Position numbers and translations under genes: made by a program. Of a stretch of DNA of 64,000 nucleotides, positions 16,587-25,016 are shown one piece after another. The notes under the pieces are model-generated. The model saw nothing but the letters and a program-made list of their open reading frames with translations. It had not been told where the DNA came from and did not search any database. Origin of the DNA: Raoultibacter massiliensis (GTDB lineage Bacteria > Actinomycetota > Coriobacteriia > Coriobacteriales > Eggerthellaceae); NCBI RefSeq assembly GCF_900199545.1, contig NZ_LT962671.1, forward strand, positions 1,858,964 to 1,922,963, read 5' to 3'. Every line of letters begins with the position of its first letter. Positions within the stretch are counted from its first letter, which is position 1.

Positions 16587-17555
16587 TCATCCGCCCGCCG
16601 CAAAGGCGATCACGGGATGCATGCCAGCCTCAACGATGCAGAAACGCATGACGAACCCGCCGAGCAGCACGCAAGCACTCGCCGCAAGCGCCAGCCCACG
16701 CGGTTTCGCCTCGTCGCTTAGCAGCACGACCTCGAGCAGGAGGGGCAGCGCAAGCCCCATGCCCGCAAAACCAAACCACCAAAGCCCGGCGTTCGCCCCT
16801 GCGACCAATTCCGTATACGAGCTTGCCGCCGCCTGTGCCGTTCCGCTCGCAGACGCACCCGCAGCAGCGGCACACGCGACGAGGAATGCCGCAACGGACA
16901 GAGCCTCGAGCACGATGACGGCTGCATCGGCAAACACCGCCCGCCTGAACAACGGGGCAAACGCAGCGCCTGCGCTTCCCAGGTGGGCAACGCCCGCAAC
17001 CAGCGCGATGCCGCACGAAAGGCTCGACAGCACGAACACCGCCGGAAGCCAGAATACCGCCCAAAGCGGCACCGCCGCCAAGCTCTGCAACAGCAAACCC
17101 GTGTACACCATCACGATAAGCGCGATGGGGATCAAGAGGATCTCGGCCACCCGAACGAAGCCTTGCGAAACGCCGCGAACGACGCCCGCCCAAGCAAGCG
17201 CGAGCACAAGGGCGAGCACGAAACATGCCGCAAACGCATAGGCCCCGACCGCGATATGCGAAAACGTGGGCGACACCAGCAGAAGCAGCAACCGGTCCGC
17301 CCTGCCCAGATCGGCTGCCAGGCACAGCATACCCAGCAGCATCGCAACCAGCGAACACGCGTAGGCAGGCGCGAACAGACTTCGATACGCGGAGGGCGCC
17401 GCGAAAGCCGTGCGAACGCCTCGCCTCGCGCGACCCGACCGCACAACAATCACACGTTCGCGAGGTACGAACAGCCCCGCGACCGCAAGCACGAGGCATG
17501 CGCCCGACCCCGCCCCACCGAGGAACAGATAGAGTATGATCGGCATATCGAACAC
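16587..17555 (-). CDS. Solitary NrfD-like polytopic membrane protein, cassette B
   Basis: A 322-residue multi-spanning protein with the opening FDMPIILYLFLGGAGSGACL, LAADLGRADRLLLLLVSP and LIVMVYTGLLLQSLAAVP, all matching the cassette A paralogue. A GTG start at 17555 is chosen because GAGGGG lies eight bases upstream and the N-terminus then aligns residue for residue with cassette A; the ATG at 17546 would be too far from that site. It is Ala/Leu/Val-rich with about nine helices. It lacks a neighbouring ferredoxin gene of its own. A weak TATCATAAGACA half-site lies at about 17664. Confidence 0.82.
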   Translation of the reverse strand: MFDMPIILYLFLGGAGSGACLVLAVAGLFVPRERVIVVRSGRARRGVRTAFAAPSAYRSLFAPAYACSLVAMLLGMLCLAADLGRADRLLLLLVSPTFSHIAVGAYAFAACFVLALVLALAWAGVVRGVSQGFVRVAEILLIPIALIVMVYTGLLLQSLAAVPLWAVFWLPAVFVLSSLSCGIALVAGVAHLGSAGAAFAPLFRRAVFADAAVIVLEALSVAAFLVACAAAAGASASGTAQAAASSYTELVAGANAGLWWFGFAGMGLALPLLLEVVLLSDEAKPRGLALAASACVLLGGFVMRFCIVEAGMHPVIAFAAGG

Positions 17556-17805
17556 AGGCCCGTCCCCTCATGGCGCGATCGTCAGATAGTCGTGCGGCTT
17601 TCTTGCCCTTTCTCGCGGCCGGCCGCATCGCAAGATTCGTACGACCGCCAGCGGTATCCGATTATCATAAGACAATAACCCCGCCCGTTGTAGGGGAATC
17701 AGAAGGAAAACGCATTCGGAGCGAGAAAAGGCGCCTACCCGCGCCTCCCCCCCCCGAGCAGCCCCCGCCCGCAAAAGCGCGCCGGCTTCGAAACCGAAAA
17801 CCGCG

Positions 17806-17844
17806 CAAAACCGAACCGACCCCGAATCGCCTTTTTCTGCACGA
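17806..17844 (-). repeat. Solo end of the ~225-bp intergenic element family
   Basis: Read on the minus strand, this stretch starts CTCGTGCAGAAAAAGG and ends with CGGTTTTG. It matches the outer and inner parts of the inverted ends of the elements at 17914 and 23792. No partner arm was found within 250 bases to its left, so it looks like a remnant. Confidence 0.45.
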
Positions 17845-17913
17845 GAGTGCACTGGGGGAAACCGCGCCACCGCGCACCCGTCTGCGCAGAAAAAACGGTT
17901 GCCGCAGGGCACT

Positions 17914-18138
17914 CGTGAGAAAAACAGCCACCTGAGGACAGGTTTTTTCGGTTTTGTACGCTTTCGCGCATACTCAAGGACCCATACCCAGGGGAAAGAA
18001 AAGGCCTTTATTGGTAAGGTCAGAAGAAAACAAGGTCAAACGATCGAATTTCCCGGCCTCGATTTACGCGTTCCCATCCTGGAATTTGAGGCACGCAAAA
18101 CCGAAAAAACCTGTCCTCAAGTCGTCTTTTTTCTCACG
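17914..18138. repeat. Intergenic element E1 with 43-nt inverted ends
   Basis: Arms at 17914-17956 and 18096-18138 are reverse complements with about five mismatches, both running from CGTGAGAAAAA through GAGGACAGG to TTTCGGTTTTG. The central 139 bases share recognisable similarity with E2 (GAAAGAAAAGG, ATTGGTAAGGTCA, AAGGTC). The total is 225 bases, with no supported coding region. It lies in the 793-base divergent gap between the cassette B NrfD-like gene and the alcohol dehydrogenase; the rest of that gap shows only the solo end at 17806. It could be a MITE-like element or a structured RNA. Confidence 0.65.
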
Positions 18139-18348
18139 GGGGACACGCACGCGGCTCGGGGCCAGCGCCACGAGCCGCGACTACGGCATCGGCTACGGCA
18201 TCGAGAGCACGGGAGACACGCATGCATGCAGCTCGGCAGCTCGGCAGCTCGGGAATCGGCCGCCCCGCTCCCAGCCTTGCCCTCCCACCCCCCGCGCGAT
18301 ACCATATCCGCAGCAAAACGCACGCCGATCGCAAGCCGAGGAGCAACC

Positions 18349-19413
18349 ATGCACAACGCCGCGCAAACCATGAAAGCCGTCGTTTACGACGGTAAGGGGC
18401 ACATCGAGCTCGCCGACCGTGCGCTGCCGCGCATCGTCGAAGACACCGATGCGATCGTTCGCGTGACGCGCTCCTCCATCTGCACGAGCGATCTGCACAT
18501 CATCCACGGCGCGGTTTCCCGGGCGCTGCCCGACACAGTGCTCGGACACGAGTTTGTCGGCATCGTCGAAGAGGTCGGCTCCACCGTCAAAGCCATTGCA
18601 CCAGGCGATCGCGTGGCCGTGAACGTAGAAACGTTTTGCGGCGAGTGCTTCTTCTGCAAACGGGGCTACGTCAACAACTGCGTTCAGGGCGGCTGGGAGC
18701 TCGGATGCCGCATCGACGGCTGCCAGGCGGAATACGTGCGCGTTCCCTTCGCCGACAACGGCTGCACGCCCATTCCCGAATCCGTCACCGACGAAGACGC
18801 CCTGTTCTTGGGCGATGTTCTTGCAACGGGCTACTTCGGTGCCGAAATCGCCGAGATCACGCCGGGCGACACCGTCGCCGTCATCGGCGCGGGACCGGTC
18901 GGCCTCTGCGCCATGATGTGCGCCCGCGCGTTCGGCGCGACCACGATCATCGCGCTTGACATCGACCGATCGCGCTTGGACCGAGCCAGCAGAGAGGGCA
19001 TCGCCGATATCGTACTCGACCCGAACGAGATCGACCCCGAAGAAACCGTTCGCTCGCTCACCGAGGGCCGCGGCGCCGACGCGGTCATCGAATGCGCGGG
19101 CACGCCTGCCACGTTCGAAACGGCCTGGAAGATCGCCCGTCCCAACGCCGTCGTTTCGGTGATGGCGCTCTACGAGGAAGATCAGGTACTGCCGCTTCCG
19201 AAGATGTACGGAAAGAACCTCGTCTTCAAAACCGGTGGCGTCGACGCGCACTGCCTCGGCCGCGTGATGGCGCTCATCGAGGCGGGACGCATCGACACCA
19301 CCCCGCTCATCACGCATCGCTTCCCCCTCGATCGGGCGATGGAGGCCTACCGCACGTTCGAAGCGCATGAAGACGGGTGCATGAAAGTGGTGCTCACGCC
19401 GATCGGGGAATGA
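18349..19413 (+). CDS. Zinc-dependent medium-chain alcohol dehydrogenase
   Basis: A 354-residue MDR-family enzyme beginning MHNAAQTMKAVVYDGKG; GAGGAG precedes the ATG at 18349. Catalytic-zinc ligands lie in ICTSDLHI and GHEFVGIVEEVG, a structural-zinc-like cluster in CGECFFCKRGYVNNC, and the NAD(P) fold in VAVIGAGPVGLCAMMCARAFG. The order and spacing resemble the bacterial alcohol dehydrogenases acting on isopropanol or butanediol (DLHIIHG, WELGCRIDGCQAEYVRVPFAD). It should oxidise alcohols or reduce ketones/aldehydes in the cytoplasm. It stands alone between the E1 element and the chagasin-like gene. Confidence 0.92.
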   Translation: MHNAAQTMKAVVYDGKGHIELADRALPRIVEDTDAIVRVTRSSICTSDLHIIHGAVSRALPDTVLGHEFVGIVEEVGSTVKAIAPGDRVAVNVETFCGECFFCKRGYVNNCVQGGWELGCRIDGCQAEYVRVPFADNGCTPIPESVTDEDALFLGDVLATGYFGAEIAEITPGDTVAVIGAGPVGLCAMMCARAFGATTIIALDIDRSRLDRASREGIADIVLDPNEIDPEETVRSLTEGRGADAVIECAGTPATFETAWKIARPNAVVSVMALYEEDQVLPLPKMYGKNLVFKTGGVDAHCLGRVMALIEAGRIDTTPLITHRFPLDRAMEAYRTFEAHEDGCMKVVLTPIGE

Positions 19414-19575
19414 AGACCGACAGAGACGGCATCGGGCATAGCGCTCCGAAGAAGCCCCTTCGTTGCAATACGGTTCCAGCAGAAAAACGAACAGATTACC
19501 TTTGCCTGACCAAATGGCAATTGCTCATATACTGGCAGCAAGCAGGCACGAACAAGCAAGGGTCAGGAGAAGAAA

Positions 19576-20034
19576 ATGAACACATCGGCAAAAACCAAAC
19601 TGCTCCCCAGAATAGGCATCGTCGTCGCAGGCGTCGCAGCGCTCGCGATTGCCGCAGCGCTTTCTTCATGCGCGGCAACGCCCCAGCAAACCATAAAAAT
19701 CCAGCTTCAATCGAATGCGGGAACCGGATACGAATGGGTCGTCGACGGCGAAACGCCGAGCACCCTGCAGCAGGTCGAATCGAACGTCGAACCGCAGGGC
19801 GACGAGGATCTCGTCGGAGGGCCTCTCGTCACCACCTACATTTTCCAAAGCCAAGCCGAAGGCGACGGAACCATCTCGTTCAGGCTCGAGCGCGCAGGAG
19901 TTCCCGCCGATGACGATCTTCAAGTCACGTACCGCTTCACTGTAGACAAGAACCTCGATGTTACGTTCGACGGCTCTGAAGGCGCCTATCTCGAAGGCGA
20001 AGAGATTCCCGCACCTGAAATCTACGCACAGTAA
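19576..20034 (+). CDS. Chagasin-like (I42) protease-inhibitor lipoprotein
   Basis: A 152-residue protein with a signal sequence (residues 1-30) and a lipobox-like LSSC, so it is probably lipid-anchored outside the membrane. The mature domain carries NAGTGYEWVVDGE, matching the N-P-T-T-G-Y loop that inserts into the active site of cysteine proteases in chagasins, and a later GDGTISFRLERAG region. It starts after an AGGAGAAG site. Family membership is based on motif and length only, so confidence is moderate. It is a single gene followed by a terminator. Confidence 0.65.
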   Translation: MNTSAKTKLLPRIGIVVAGVAALAIAAALSSCAATPQQTIKIQLQSNAGTGYEWVVDGETPSTLQQVESNVEPQGDEDLVGGPLVTTYIFQSQAEGDGTISFRLERAGVPADDDLQVTYRFTVDKNLDVTFDGSEGAYLEGEEIPAPEIYAQ

Positions 20035-20105
20035 GCAATCGGCCGACCCGCCGGAGCCGCCTGCAACGACAATGCAGCGCGCTCGGCGCATCGAAACGGC
20101 AAAGC

Positions 20106-20150
20106 AAACAGGCGGGCTCGCACGGCGACACGGCGGGCTCGCCTGTTTTT
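20106..20150 (+). terminator. Terminator of the chagasin-like gene
   Basis: AAACAGGCG (20106-20114) pairs with CGCCTGTTT (20140-20148), and the run of T continues to 20150. The loop contains a second copy of GGCGGGCTCG. Confidence 0.65.
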
Positions 20151-20199
20151 CGCATTGCATCTGCGCCCTTGCGGTATCATAAAGATCGATCAGGAAAGG

Positions 20200-22041
20200 A
20201 TGCCCGTGGCGATTCTCATTACAGCGAAAGACGTCGAACTCGAATTCCCAACGAAGCGCGTGTTCGATTCGGTGACCCTTGGCGTAAACACAGCCGATCG
20301 CATCGGCATCGTCGGCAAGAACGGCGACGGCAAATCCACGCTGCTCTCATTGCTCGACGGCTCGCTTGCACCCGATGCCGGGGAGATCATCCGCCGCGGA
20401 GGAGTCACGGTGGGCAGGCTCGCCCAAGCCGACAACCTGAACGACGAGGACACCGTGGAGCATGCGGTCGTCGGCGATGCGCCCGAATACACCTGGGCAT
20501 CGGATCGGTCGATCCGCGAGATCATCGCAGCGCTTCTGGGCGACATCCCTTGGAACGGAATCGTCGGCGAGCTATCGGGCGGCCAGCGCCGCAGGGTCGA
20601 TCTCGCTCGGCTCCTCATCGGCGACTGGGACGTGCTCATGCTCGACGAACCGACGAATCACCTCGATGTCAAGGCCATATCCTGGCTTGCCGAACACCTG
20701 CGCGGACGATGGCCGCAAGGCGAGGGCGCTTTGCTCGTGGTCACACACGACCGCTGGTTTCTCGACGAGGTATGCACGTCGATGTGGGAGGTGCATGACG
20801 GCATCGTCGAGCCGTTCGAGGGCGGTTATTCCGCTTATATCCTGCAACGCGTCGAACGCGATCGACAGGCCCAGGTCGCCGAACAGAAGCGCAGGAACCT
20901 CGCCCGAAAAGAACTCGCCTGGCTCTCTCGCGGCGCACGCGCTCGCTCATCGAAGCCCAAATTCCATCTCGATATCGCACGCGAGCTCATCGCCGACGAG
21001 CCACCTGTTCGCAACCCGCTCGAACTCAAACGCGTTGCGGTGGCTCGGCTCGGAAAGCAGGTCATCGACCTACTCGGCGTATCCGAGTCTTTCGGAGAGA
21101 AAACGGTGCTCGACGATGTGACCTGGCTCATCGGACCCGGCGATCGATACGGCATTCTCGGGGAAAACGGTGCGGGGAAAACCACGCTGCTGCGCGTCAT
21201 ACAGGGAGATCTTCCGCCCACGAAAGGGCGTGTGAAAATCGGCAAAACCGTGAAGGTCGCCGTGCTCTCCCAGCGCCTCGACGAACTTGACGATCTCGCA
21301 AGCGACCGAGTGCGCGAGGTGCTTGCGCGCTATCATACGCGCTACGTTATCGACGGGAAGAGCATCACCCCCGCCCAACTGCTCGAGCGGCTCGGGTTCG
21401 AGCGAAGCCACCTGCAGGCCCGCATCGCCGACCTTTCGGGTGGGCAAAAACGACGTCTCCAGCTTCTGCTCACGCTGCTTCAAGAACCCAACGTGCTCAT
21501 CCTCGACGAACCCGGCAACGACATGGACACCGACATGCTTGCCGTTATGGAAGACCTGCTCGACTCGTGGCCGGGAACGCTCATCCTCGTCAGCCACGAC
21601 CGCTACCTCATGGAACGCGTGACCGACGATCAATACGCGCTGATCGACGGCCAAATTCGCCATATGCCAGGCGGCGTCGACGAATTCCTGCGCGCACTCG
21701 ACGAGAGAGATGCGGCACCGAAATCAGCCGCAGGGGCAAGCGCGGCGAAGGCAGCTGGGCAAACTGCCGCAGAGTCCCCCGCCGACTCCGCCGACGAGAG
21801 GTCCCGGGCAGCCCTCGTCGGCGGCGATGCCTACCAAGCACGCAAGACCCTCGCCTCCACCGAGCGCAAGATATCCTCGCTCGAAGCGCAGATCGAGAAA
21901 ACGCGCGCCGCCATGCACGACATCGACCCGACCGATTTCATCGCGCTCGGCGACAAACAGGCGGAGATACAGACGATCCAAGAGCAGATCAACGAACTCG
22001 AAGAGCTCTGGATAGATCTTTCCGAAAAGCTCGGAGATTGA
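20200..22041 (+). CDS. ABC-F family ATPase (Uup-like)
   Basis: A 613-residue protein with two ATPase domains and no membrane segment. Domain 1 has GKNGDGKST, LSGGQRRRVDLARLL and DEPTNHLD; domain 2 has GENGAGKTT, LSGGQKRRLQ and the unusual DEPGNDMD in place of EPTN. A Pro-tRNA-interaction-like linker (RKELAWLSRGARARSSKPK) joins them, and the C-terminus is a coiled coil (STERKISSLEAQIEKTRAAM). These features fit translation-associated ABC-F factors of the Uup branch. The start is ATG at 20200 or GTG at 20206, both near AGGAAAGGA. It forms no operon with its neighbours. Confidence 0.93.
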   Translation: MPVAILITAKDVELEFPTKRVFDSVTLGVNTADRIGIVGKNGDGKSTLLSLLDGSLAPDAGEIIRRGGVTVGRLAQADNLNDEDTVEHAVVGDAPEYTWASDRSIREIIAALLGDIPWNGIVGELSGGQRRRVDLARLLIGDWDVLMLDEPTNHLDVKAISWLAEHLRGRWPQGEGALLVVTHDRWFLDEVCTSMWEVHDGIVEPFEGGYSAYILQRVERDRQAQVAEQKRRNLARKELAWLSRGARARSSKPKFHLDIARELIADEPPVRNPLELKRVAVARLGKQVIDLLGVSESFGEKTVLDDVTWLIGPGDRYGILGENGAGKTTLLRVIQGDLPPTKGRVKIGKTVKVAVLSQRLDELDDLASDRVREVLARYHTRYVIDGKSITPAQLLERLGFERSHLQARIADLSGGQKRRLQLLLTLLQEPNVLILDEPGNDMDTDMLAVMEDLLDSWPGTLILVSHDRYLMERVTDDQYALIDGQIRHMPGGVDEFLRALDERDAAPKSAAGASAAKAAGQTAAESPADSADERSRAALVGGDAYQARKTLASTERKISSLEAQIEKTRAAMHDIDPTDFIALGDKQAEIQTIQEQINELEELWIDLSEKLGD

Positions 22042-22051
22042 CGAAAGGGCC

Positions 22052-22080
22052 CGCGTTGCGCCCACGGCGCGCGCAACGCG
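22052..22080. other. GC-rich hairpin after the ABC-F gene
   Basis: CGCGTTGCGC at 22052-22061 and GCGCAACGCG at 22071-22080 form a perfect 10-bp stem just after the stop at 22041. There is no U-tract. The remaining 357 bases before the helicase hold no supported gene and probably contain the helicase promoter and leader. Confidence 0.4.
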
Positions 22081-22437
22081 CAGTACGCCTAAGCACGCAA
22101 AAACGGGCTGTGTCGAGTACCCGCAAGAAGCAAGCAGGCGGCGGGGCAATCCAGCAAGCCCCGAACCTCATCTACGCCATTGTGGTGTTTCCCCCACAAC
22201 TTAGCTTTCTTTTGCCGACGCCAGCCGAAAAGAGCCCGCGCTCGACCATACTGGAAGATGGCTTAACACGAAATTCGTTTTTCCTCGCATTCTCATCTAT
22301 GCAGATTCACGCGGCTCATGTGAAGCTCGGCACGCACTGCGGTGCGGCCACTCGGCAACCATGACGCATTCAACCTCATCTCGCCGAACGCAAGCACGCG
22401 CTGCGGCGCGTGGCCCTTATGTATTTTGGAGAACCAT

Positions 22438-23682
22438 TTGAACGCAACATTTGAAGCCCTCGGCCTATCCGAGGCAACCCTGTCCGCCGTCGAGCGGATG
22501 GGCTTTTCCGTACCCACCCCCGTGCAGGAGCAGGCGATACCGCTCGCCCTCGAAGGCCGCGACGTCGTGGCCGCCGCCAAAACCGGCACGGGTAAAACCG
22601 CAGCGTTCTCGCTGCCCATGATCGAGCGCATCGGGCGCTCCAAGCGCCCCGGCTCGCCGAAGGCTCTCATCGTAACGCCCACGAGGGAACTCGCCATGCA
22701 GATCGACGCCGCATGCTACACGCTCGCCAAAAGCTCGAATCACCGCGTGCTTACCGTCGTTGGAGGAATGCCCTACAAAGCGCAGATCGCAAAGCTCAAG
22801 CGCGGCGTCGACATCCTCATCGCCACGCCGGGCAGGCTCCACGACCTCATGGAACGCGGGCTCGTCAAACTCGACGGCATCGAAGTGCTGGTGCTCGACG
22901 AAGCCGACCGCATGCTCGACATGGGATTTTGGCCGACCATGAAGAAGGTCGTGGCCGCCACGCCCGCAACGCGCCAGACGCTTTTGTTCTCGGCAACGCT
23001 CGATCGCAAAGTCATGCAGAACATCTCACCCATCCTCAAAGATCCTGCATTCGTCGAGATCGCGCATAAGGGAGAAACCGCCGATACGGTCGATCAGTTC
23101 GTCATGCCGATCACCCAGGCGAAAAAGCCCGCTCTTCTGCGCGCCGTGCTCGAGAACAAGGGCAGCGAGCGCATCATCGTGTTCGCGCGCACCAAGAACC
23201 GCTCTGAAATCTGCGCGCGGCAGTTGCGCGAGGCGGGCTATCGCGTAGATTCCATCCACTCCGACAAGTCACAGGCCCAGCGCAAGCGCGCGCTTGACGC
23301 CTTCACCAAAGGCAAGGTCGACATCCTCGTAGCGACCGACGTGCTCGCCCGCGGCATCGACGTGTCGAACGTCGACCACGTGATCAACTACGACCTGCCC
23401 GATTGTCCCGAGGATTACGTGCACCGCATCGGGCGCACCGGGCGCGCGGGCGAACAAGGATTCGCCATTTCGTTCGTGAGTCCCGAGTCGAAAACCGCAC
23501 TTCGCGACATCGAGAAGCTCCTCGGCAAGAAAATCCCGTCGATCAAGATCGACAACTACGACAACTCCGATGCGGAAAAAGCTCTCGCCAGCCAGTACGT
23601 CCCGAAATCGAATCAGCGCAGCGCGTCGTCGTTTTCGCGCGACATGCGCCCCGGAAGAGGCCGCCGCGGCGGCAGGCGATAG
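22438..23682 (+). CDS. DEAD-box ATP-dependent RNA helicase (RhlE-like)
   Basis: A 414-residue helicase. The TTG at 22438 is taken as start because GGAG lies six bases upstream and the next residues give the expected NATFEALGLSEATL with a Q motif (PTPVQEQAIP). Motif order: AAKTGTGKT, PTRELA, TPGRLHDL, DEADRML, SAT, then VATDVLARGIDV and HRIGRTGRAG. The short basic C-terminus (SFSRDMRPGRGRRGGRR) resembles RhlE-type proteins acting in ribosome assembly or RNA decay. It is a single gene with a terminator. The 396-base leader could mediate cold or translational regulation, but no specific structure was found. Confidence 0.93.
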   Translation: MNATFEALGLSEATLSAVERMGFSVPTPVQEQAIPLALEGRDVVAAAKTGTGKTAAFSLPMIERIGRSKRPGSPKALIVTPTRELAMQIDAACYTLAKSSNHRVLTVVGGMPYKAQIAKLKRGVDILIATPGRLHDLMERGLVKLDGIEVLVLDEADRMLDMGFWPTMKKVVAATPATRQTLLFSATLDRKVMQNISPILKDPAFVEIAHKGETADTVDQFVMPITQAKKPALLRAVLENKGSERIIVFARTKNRSEICARQLREAGYRVDSIHSDKSQAQRKRALDAFTKGKVDILVATDVLARGIDVSNVDHVINYDLPDCPEDYVHRIGRTGRAGEQGFAISFVSPESKTALRDIEKLLGKKIPSIKIDNYDNSDAEKALASQYVPKSNQRSASSFSRDMRPGRGRRGGRR

Positions 23683-23708
23683 CGCCCGCCGCAACCGCAC
23701 GACAAGCA

Positions 23709-23738
23709 GCGGGCCGCTCTCTTGGGCGGCCCGCTTTT
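23709..23738 (+). terminator. Terminator of the helicase gene
   Basis: GCGGGCCGC (23709-23717) pairs with GCGGCCCGC (23726-23734) and is followed by TTTT. Confidence 0.8.
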
Positions 23739-23791
23739 CGTATGATATCCGATACGGGACTGTGCTCCAGAAAAGAAGCCGACCAGGCGCT

Positions 23792-24018
23792 CGTGCAGAA
23801 AAGGGGCACCTGAGTGCAGATATTTGCGGTTTTGCGTTCCTGCGAGCATCCCCGAGCGCCACGATTCCCGCCCGAAGAAAAAGCGATTATCGGTAAGATC
23901 ATAAGGGTACCAGGTCGCAGGATCGCCGCATTGCGGCACGATAAGCATTGCCACTGGACACGGAAATCTAAGCGTACAAAACCGCAAATTTCTGCACCAA
24001 CTCGGGGTTTTTCTCACG
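23792..24018. repeat. Intergenic element E2 with ~43-nt inverted ends
   Basis: The left end 23792-23834 runs CGTGCAGAAAA ... TGCAGATATTTGCGGTTTTG; the right end 23977-24018 is its imperfect reverse complement. The length is 227 bases, nearly the same as E1. The interior shares GAAGAAAAAG, ATCGGTAAGATCA and CAGGTC-like stretches with E1. It lies between convergent genes, after the helicase terminator. Confidence 0.65.
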
Positions 24019-24030
24019 AGACAGACCGCG

Positions 24031-24251
24031 CGCAAGAAAGACCACCTGGGTACAGATATTTGCGGTTTAGGCGCTCGGAAAGAAACATCCGCTCGACTCC
24101 TTCCCCAACGAGTTGTCCGTGACACCAGATCAGCGAGGTAGCGCGAACGCCGCACCGTTCGCCCTAGCGCAAAGCAGGCCAAAAGCCCGCCAACAAACAG
24201 CGGCTCAGCGCCCAAACCGAAAATTTCTGCACCTGGCCCTGGTCTTTTCCG
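24031..24251. repeat. Intergenic element E3, third member, adjacent to E2
   Basis: The left end 24031-24069 (ACCACCTGGG, ACAGATATTTGCGGTTT) and right end 24213-24251 (CAAACCGAAAATTTCTGCAC, CTGGTCTTTTCCG) form imperfect inverted ends like E1 and E2. The size is 221 bases, but the interior differs from E1 and E2. It starts only 12 bases after E2, giving a tandem arrangement. Confidence 0.55.
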
Positions 24252-24286
24252 TACGGCGCATCGTCGCCGCACGGAAAAGACCAGGG
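24237..24286. other. Very stable hairpin at the right end of E3
   Basis: A perfect 16-bp stem (24237-24252 with 24271-24286) extends inward by CGGCG/CGCCG around a 6-base loop. It overlaps the E3 right end and lies beyond the operon C terminator. No U-tract is present on either side. Confidence 0.6.
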
Positions 24287-24295
24287 CAAACGAAA

Positions 24296-24321
24296 GCGGG
24301 CCGCGAATCAACGCAGCCCGC
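24296..24321 (-). terminator. Probable terminator of operon C
   Basis: On the minus strand, GCGGGC and GCCCGC (24316-24321 and 24296-24301) flank a 14-base loop and are followed by TTTCGTTT. It lies 21 bases beyond the chaperone stop at 24342. The stem is short, so confidence is moderate. Confidence 0.5.
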
Positions 24322-24341
24322 CCCTCCCGTTTGCGGAAACT

Positions 24342-24989
24342 CTATTGCTCGGCGAGTTGCCCTTCGTGCCATTCGAGCACGCCCTGCGCGAGCTCGAGCA
24401 AGCCGGCATAGTACCCGTCAGCCCGTTCGGACTCCACGCGACCGCGCAGCGTTTCGATCCACGAGAGCGGATGCTCCTCGACGAATGCCCCCAGCTCGCC
24501 CGCGTCGGGAACGCTCGGCTCCCCCGCAGCGATCCTTCTGCACATCTCCGAGAGATACAAAAGCTCGATTCCCATATGGTCCTCGTACTGGTTGTTCTCG
24601 TTAGAGAGCTCCAAGCCCGCCTCGCGCAAGATGGCCTTCATCTGGAAAGTCGCCTCGCCGAATCCGACCGACACGCCGTCCGCGCGGCTCATCGTCTCCC
24701 ACGGGGGAGCCGCTGGCGAAGGAGGCCCGATGAACAGGCGTGTGTACTCGACCGCAACTCGCTCGACAGCCTTCGCCTCATCCATATCGGCGGCAGTCTC
24801 GGCGTACGCCTTGAGCTTCGTTAGCGCAGCATCGACGCGTTCGTTGTCGAACAGGCGCGGAAACCCATCCCAGAATTCGGGATCCAAGCCGACCGTCGGC
24901 GTCTGGCTCATGGGTTTCAGCAGCGAATTCCCTATGAAGCCGTACACCTCGCCGAGCACCTGCCACAAGCCGCTATCCATCACGCTCAT
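24342..24989 (-). CDS. TorD/DmsD-like molybdoenzyme chaperone, operon C
   Basis: A 215-residue protein beginning MSVMDSGLWQVLGEVYGFIG; AAGGAGG precedes the ATG at 24989. It shares EYTRLFIGPPSPAAPPWETM and NENNQYEDHMGIELLYLSE with the operon B chaperone, the conserved helical core of TorD-type maturation factors. It should bind the TAT signal of the operon C catalytic subunit and assist cofactor loading. It is the final gene of operon C, 27 bases after the NrfD gene. Confidence 0.9.
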   Translation of the reverse strand: MSVMDSGLWQVLGEVYGFIGNSLLKPMSQTPTVGLDPEFWDGFPRLFDNERVDAALTKLKAYAETAADMDEAKAVERVAVEYTRLFIGPPSPAAPPWETMSRADGVSVGFGEATFQMKAILREAGLELSNENNQYEDHMGIELLYLSEMCRRIAAGEPSVPDAGELGAFVEEHPLSWIETLRGRVESERADGYYAGLLELAQGVLEWHEGQLAEQ

Positions 24990-25016
24990 CGAATCCTCCT
25001 TCGGTTTCCGCAATCG

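Noticed and set aside
15054..16721. 555-codon plus-strand open frame
   Set aside because: It runs antisense across slipin B, GntR B and part of the NrfD-like gene, all of which have clear family matches.
17541..17700. Full GntR palindrome upstream of the cassette B NrfD-like gene
   Set aside because: Only a weak TATCATAAGACA half-site is visible near 17664, so no operator is annotated there.
18193..19368. 391-codon minus-strand open frame
   Set aside because: It is antisense to the zinc alcohol dehydrogenase, whose zinc and NAD motifs are intact.
23613..24311. 232-codon minus-strand open frame over the E2/E3 region
   Set aside because: It crosses a terminator and two inverted-end elements, has no ribosome site and matches no family; the region is better read as noncoding repeats.
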